64,000 nt of DNA from Camelus bactrianus (taxonomy: Eukaryota > Chordata > Mammalia > Artiodactyla > Camelidae): assembly GCF_048773025.1 (NCBI RefSeq), contig NC_133569.1, forward strand, positions 6,200,001-6,264,000. Direction: 5' to 3'. A model generated the notes under the pieces. The model worked only from the letters and a program-made list of their open reading frames with translations, was not told the origin of the DNA and made no database searches. The position numbers were made by a program, and so were the translations under genes. Position 1 is the first letter of the stretch. Every line of letters starts with the position of its first letter. This document shows positions 62,301 to 64,000 of this stretch, one piece after another.

Positions 62301-64000
62301 CCTAGCTTGTTGGGAACACAAAGTTTCTCTTCAGTTGCAAACTCCACTCCATACATATATATGCGGAGGTACTAGTTCCAACTCGGTTTTATAGTGAAAA
62401 CAAAGGAACTTCAAACCGGCACTAGGAAACAGACTGAGAAACCAGAGTAAAAGGTTCTCCTGCAAACCGTTCCCTTTGTGCTAGATGAACGAACGTCTCT
62501 CCACATGCTCAGTTCTGAGAGATAAGTGTGTGTGAAAGCCGTCCTTCACCTATCTTGTTGGGAACACAAAGTTTCTCTTCAGTTGCAAACTCCACTCCAT
62601 ACATATATATGGGGAGGAACTAGCTCCAACTCGGTTCTACAGTGAAAACTGCAGGAAATTCAAACCGGCACTAGGAAACAGACTGAGAAATCAGAGTAAA
62701 TGTTTCTCCTGCAACCCGTTCACTTTTTGCTAGATGAACGAAAGTCTCTCCACATGCTCAGTTCTGAGAGATAAGTGTGTGTGAAAGCCGACCTTCACCT
62801 AGGTTGTTAGGAATACAAAGTTTCTCTTCAGTTGCAAACTCCACTCCATACCTATATATGCGGAGGTACAAGCTCCAACTCGGTTTTATAGTGAAAACTA
62901 CAGGAACTTCAAACCGGCACTAGGAAACAGTCTGAGAAACCAGAGTAAAACTTTCTCCTGCAACCCGTTCCCTTTGTGCTAGATGAACGAACGTCTCTCC
63001 ACATGCTCAGTTCTGAGAGATAATTGTGAGTGAAAGCCGTCCTTCACCTAGCTTGTTGGGAACACAAAGTTTCTCTTCAGTTGCAAACTCCACTCCATAC
63101 ATATATATGGGGAGGGACTAGCTCCAACTCGGTTCTACAGTGAAAACTGCAGGAACTTCAAACCGGCACTAGGAAACAGACTGAGAAACCAGAGTAAAAG
63201 TTTCTCATGCAAACCGTTCCCTTTGTGCTAGATGAACGAACGTCTCTCCACATGCTCAGTTCTGAGAGATAAGTGTGTGTGAAAGCCGTCCTTCACCTAG
63301 CTTGTTAGGAATACAAAGTTTCTCTTCAGTTGCAAACTCCACTCCATAAATATATATGAGGGGGTACCACCTACAACTCGGTTTTACAGAGAAAACTGCA
63401 GGAACTTCAAACCGGCACTAGGAAACAGACTGAGAAACCAGAGTAAAAGTTTCTCCTGCAACCCGTTCCCTTTGTGCTAGATGAACGAACGTCTCTCCAC
63501 ATGCTCAGTTCTGAGATAAGTGTGTGTGAAAGCCAACCTTCACCTAGCTTGTTAGGAATACAAAGTTTCTCTTCAGTTGCAAACTCCAATCCATACATAT
63601 ATATGCGGAGGTACTAGCTCCAACTCGGTATTATAGTGAAAACTACAGGAACTTCAAACCGGCACTAGGAAACAGACTGAGAAACCAGAGTAAAAGTTTC
63701 TCCTGCAACCCGTTCCCTTTGTGCTAGATGAACGAACGTCTCTCCACATGCTCAGTTCTGAGAGATAATTGTGTGTGAAAGCCGTCCTTCACCTAGCTTG
63801 TTGGGAACACAAAGTTTCTCTTCAGTTGCAAACTCCACTCCATACATATATATGGGGAGGAACAAGCTCCAACTCGGTTTTACAGTGAAAACTGCAGGAA
63901 CTTCAAACGGGCACTAGGAAACAGACTGAGAAACCAGAGTAAAAGTTTCTCCTGCAACCCGTTCCCTTTGTGCTAGATGAACGAACGTCTCTCCACATGC
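62301..64000 (+). repeat. Mosaic tail of the window
   Basis: About seven monomers. Bases 62,301-62,990 carry rare variants of 33,700-34,650 (gaaaacaaaggaac, cctatatatgcggaggtac). Bases 63,020-64,000 resume similarity to the 21-mer unit (gagtgaaagcc, ggggagggactag, gtttctcatgc, ggtaccacct) at an offset of about 16 monomers from 59,040 onward. One copy has a two-base loss (ctgagataag, near 63,511). The array continues beyond the window. Confidence 0.75.

Larger units (their letters stand above)
1..64000 (+). repeat. Tandem satellite array, ~249-bp monomer, about 257 copies
   Basis: The whole window is built from one ~249-bp unit repeated head to tail in a single orientation. Landmark strings recur once per unit throughout: gaacgaacgtctctccacat, ctcagttctgag, ccatacatatatatgg, gaacttcaaaccggcacta and ccctttgtgcta. 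Full units are 249 bp; many are 248 or 247 bp. Consensus GC is about 45%, with six CpG sites per unit. There is no unique sequence, inversion or inserted element, and both ends of the window lie inside the array, so its true length and its flanks are unknown. Large homogenised arrays of this kind are typical of eukaryotic constitutive heterochromatin (centromere, pericentromere, subtelomere, knob); which of these applies cannot be told here. The plus orientation is simply the strand given. Confidence 0.98.

Noticed and set aside
1-64000. A CRISPR array or other prokaryotic repeat system
   Set aside because: The whole 249-bp unit is conserved, with no unique spacers, leader or cas genes. The spacing is a monomer length, not a repeat-spacer pattern.
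1-64000. rRNA, tRNA or 5S gene cluster arranged in tandem
   Set aside because: No tRNA-like A and B box pair, 5S internal control region or rRNA core sequence was recognised in the monomer on either strand.

Overview
The window is one uninterrupted tandem satellite array. From base 1 to base 64,000 it is about 257 head-to-tail copies of a single ~249-bp monomer, all in the same orientation. I found no unique sequence, no inverted block, no inserted transposon, no RNA gene and no believable protein gene. The consensus monomer, counted by hand, is 249 bp, about 45% GC, with six CpG sites (about half the number expected from its C and G content). Copy length runs mostly from 247 to 249 bp because of one-base deletions at two fixed places.

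Tens of kilobases of homogenised repeat with multi-monomer higher-order repeats (HORs) point to a eukaryotic chromosome, in constitutive heterochromatin such as a centromere, pericentromere, subtelomere or knob. I cannot name the organism or the locus. I did not recognise the monomer as a named satellite, and no flanking sequence is present. A centromeric role is a possibility only.

The interest lies in how monomers are arranged. At least six monomer subfamilies can be told apart by linked diagnostic bases (called A to F here). They recur in ordered strings that were copied as blocks. From left to right: a loose 11-monomer period of about 2,734 bp (1-5,470); a 4-monomer duplication of 993 bp (5,640-7,625); a 13-monomer period of about 3,235 bp (7,850-14,320); a mixed stretch (14,321-16,254); an 8-monomer duplication of 1,987 bp (16,255-20,228); a mixed stretch with an older 7-monomer period of 1,737 bp (20,229-24,439); a 22-monomer offset of 5,472 bp enclosing a 5-monomer duplication of 1,244 bp (24,440-33,112); a mixed stretch (33,113-36,599); overlapping 13- and 14-monomer duplications ending in a 3,227-bp tandem pair in which I saw no differences (36,600-48,309); a short run holding every subfamily (48,060-49,797); a 21-monomer duplication of 5,224 bp with a partial third copy (50,060-62,300); and a mosaic tail (62,301-64,000). 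This is the pattern expected from repeated unequal exchange or conversion on different scales.

The many 60-82-residue open frames are by-products of the repeat. A one-base loss near monomer position 88-91 moves the reading frame past a stop that is present in full-length copies. I do not call any of them genes. Every comparison was made by eye at marker positions; block edges are good to roughly one monomer and no identity percentages were computed.
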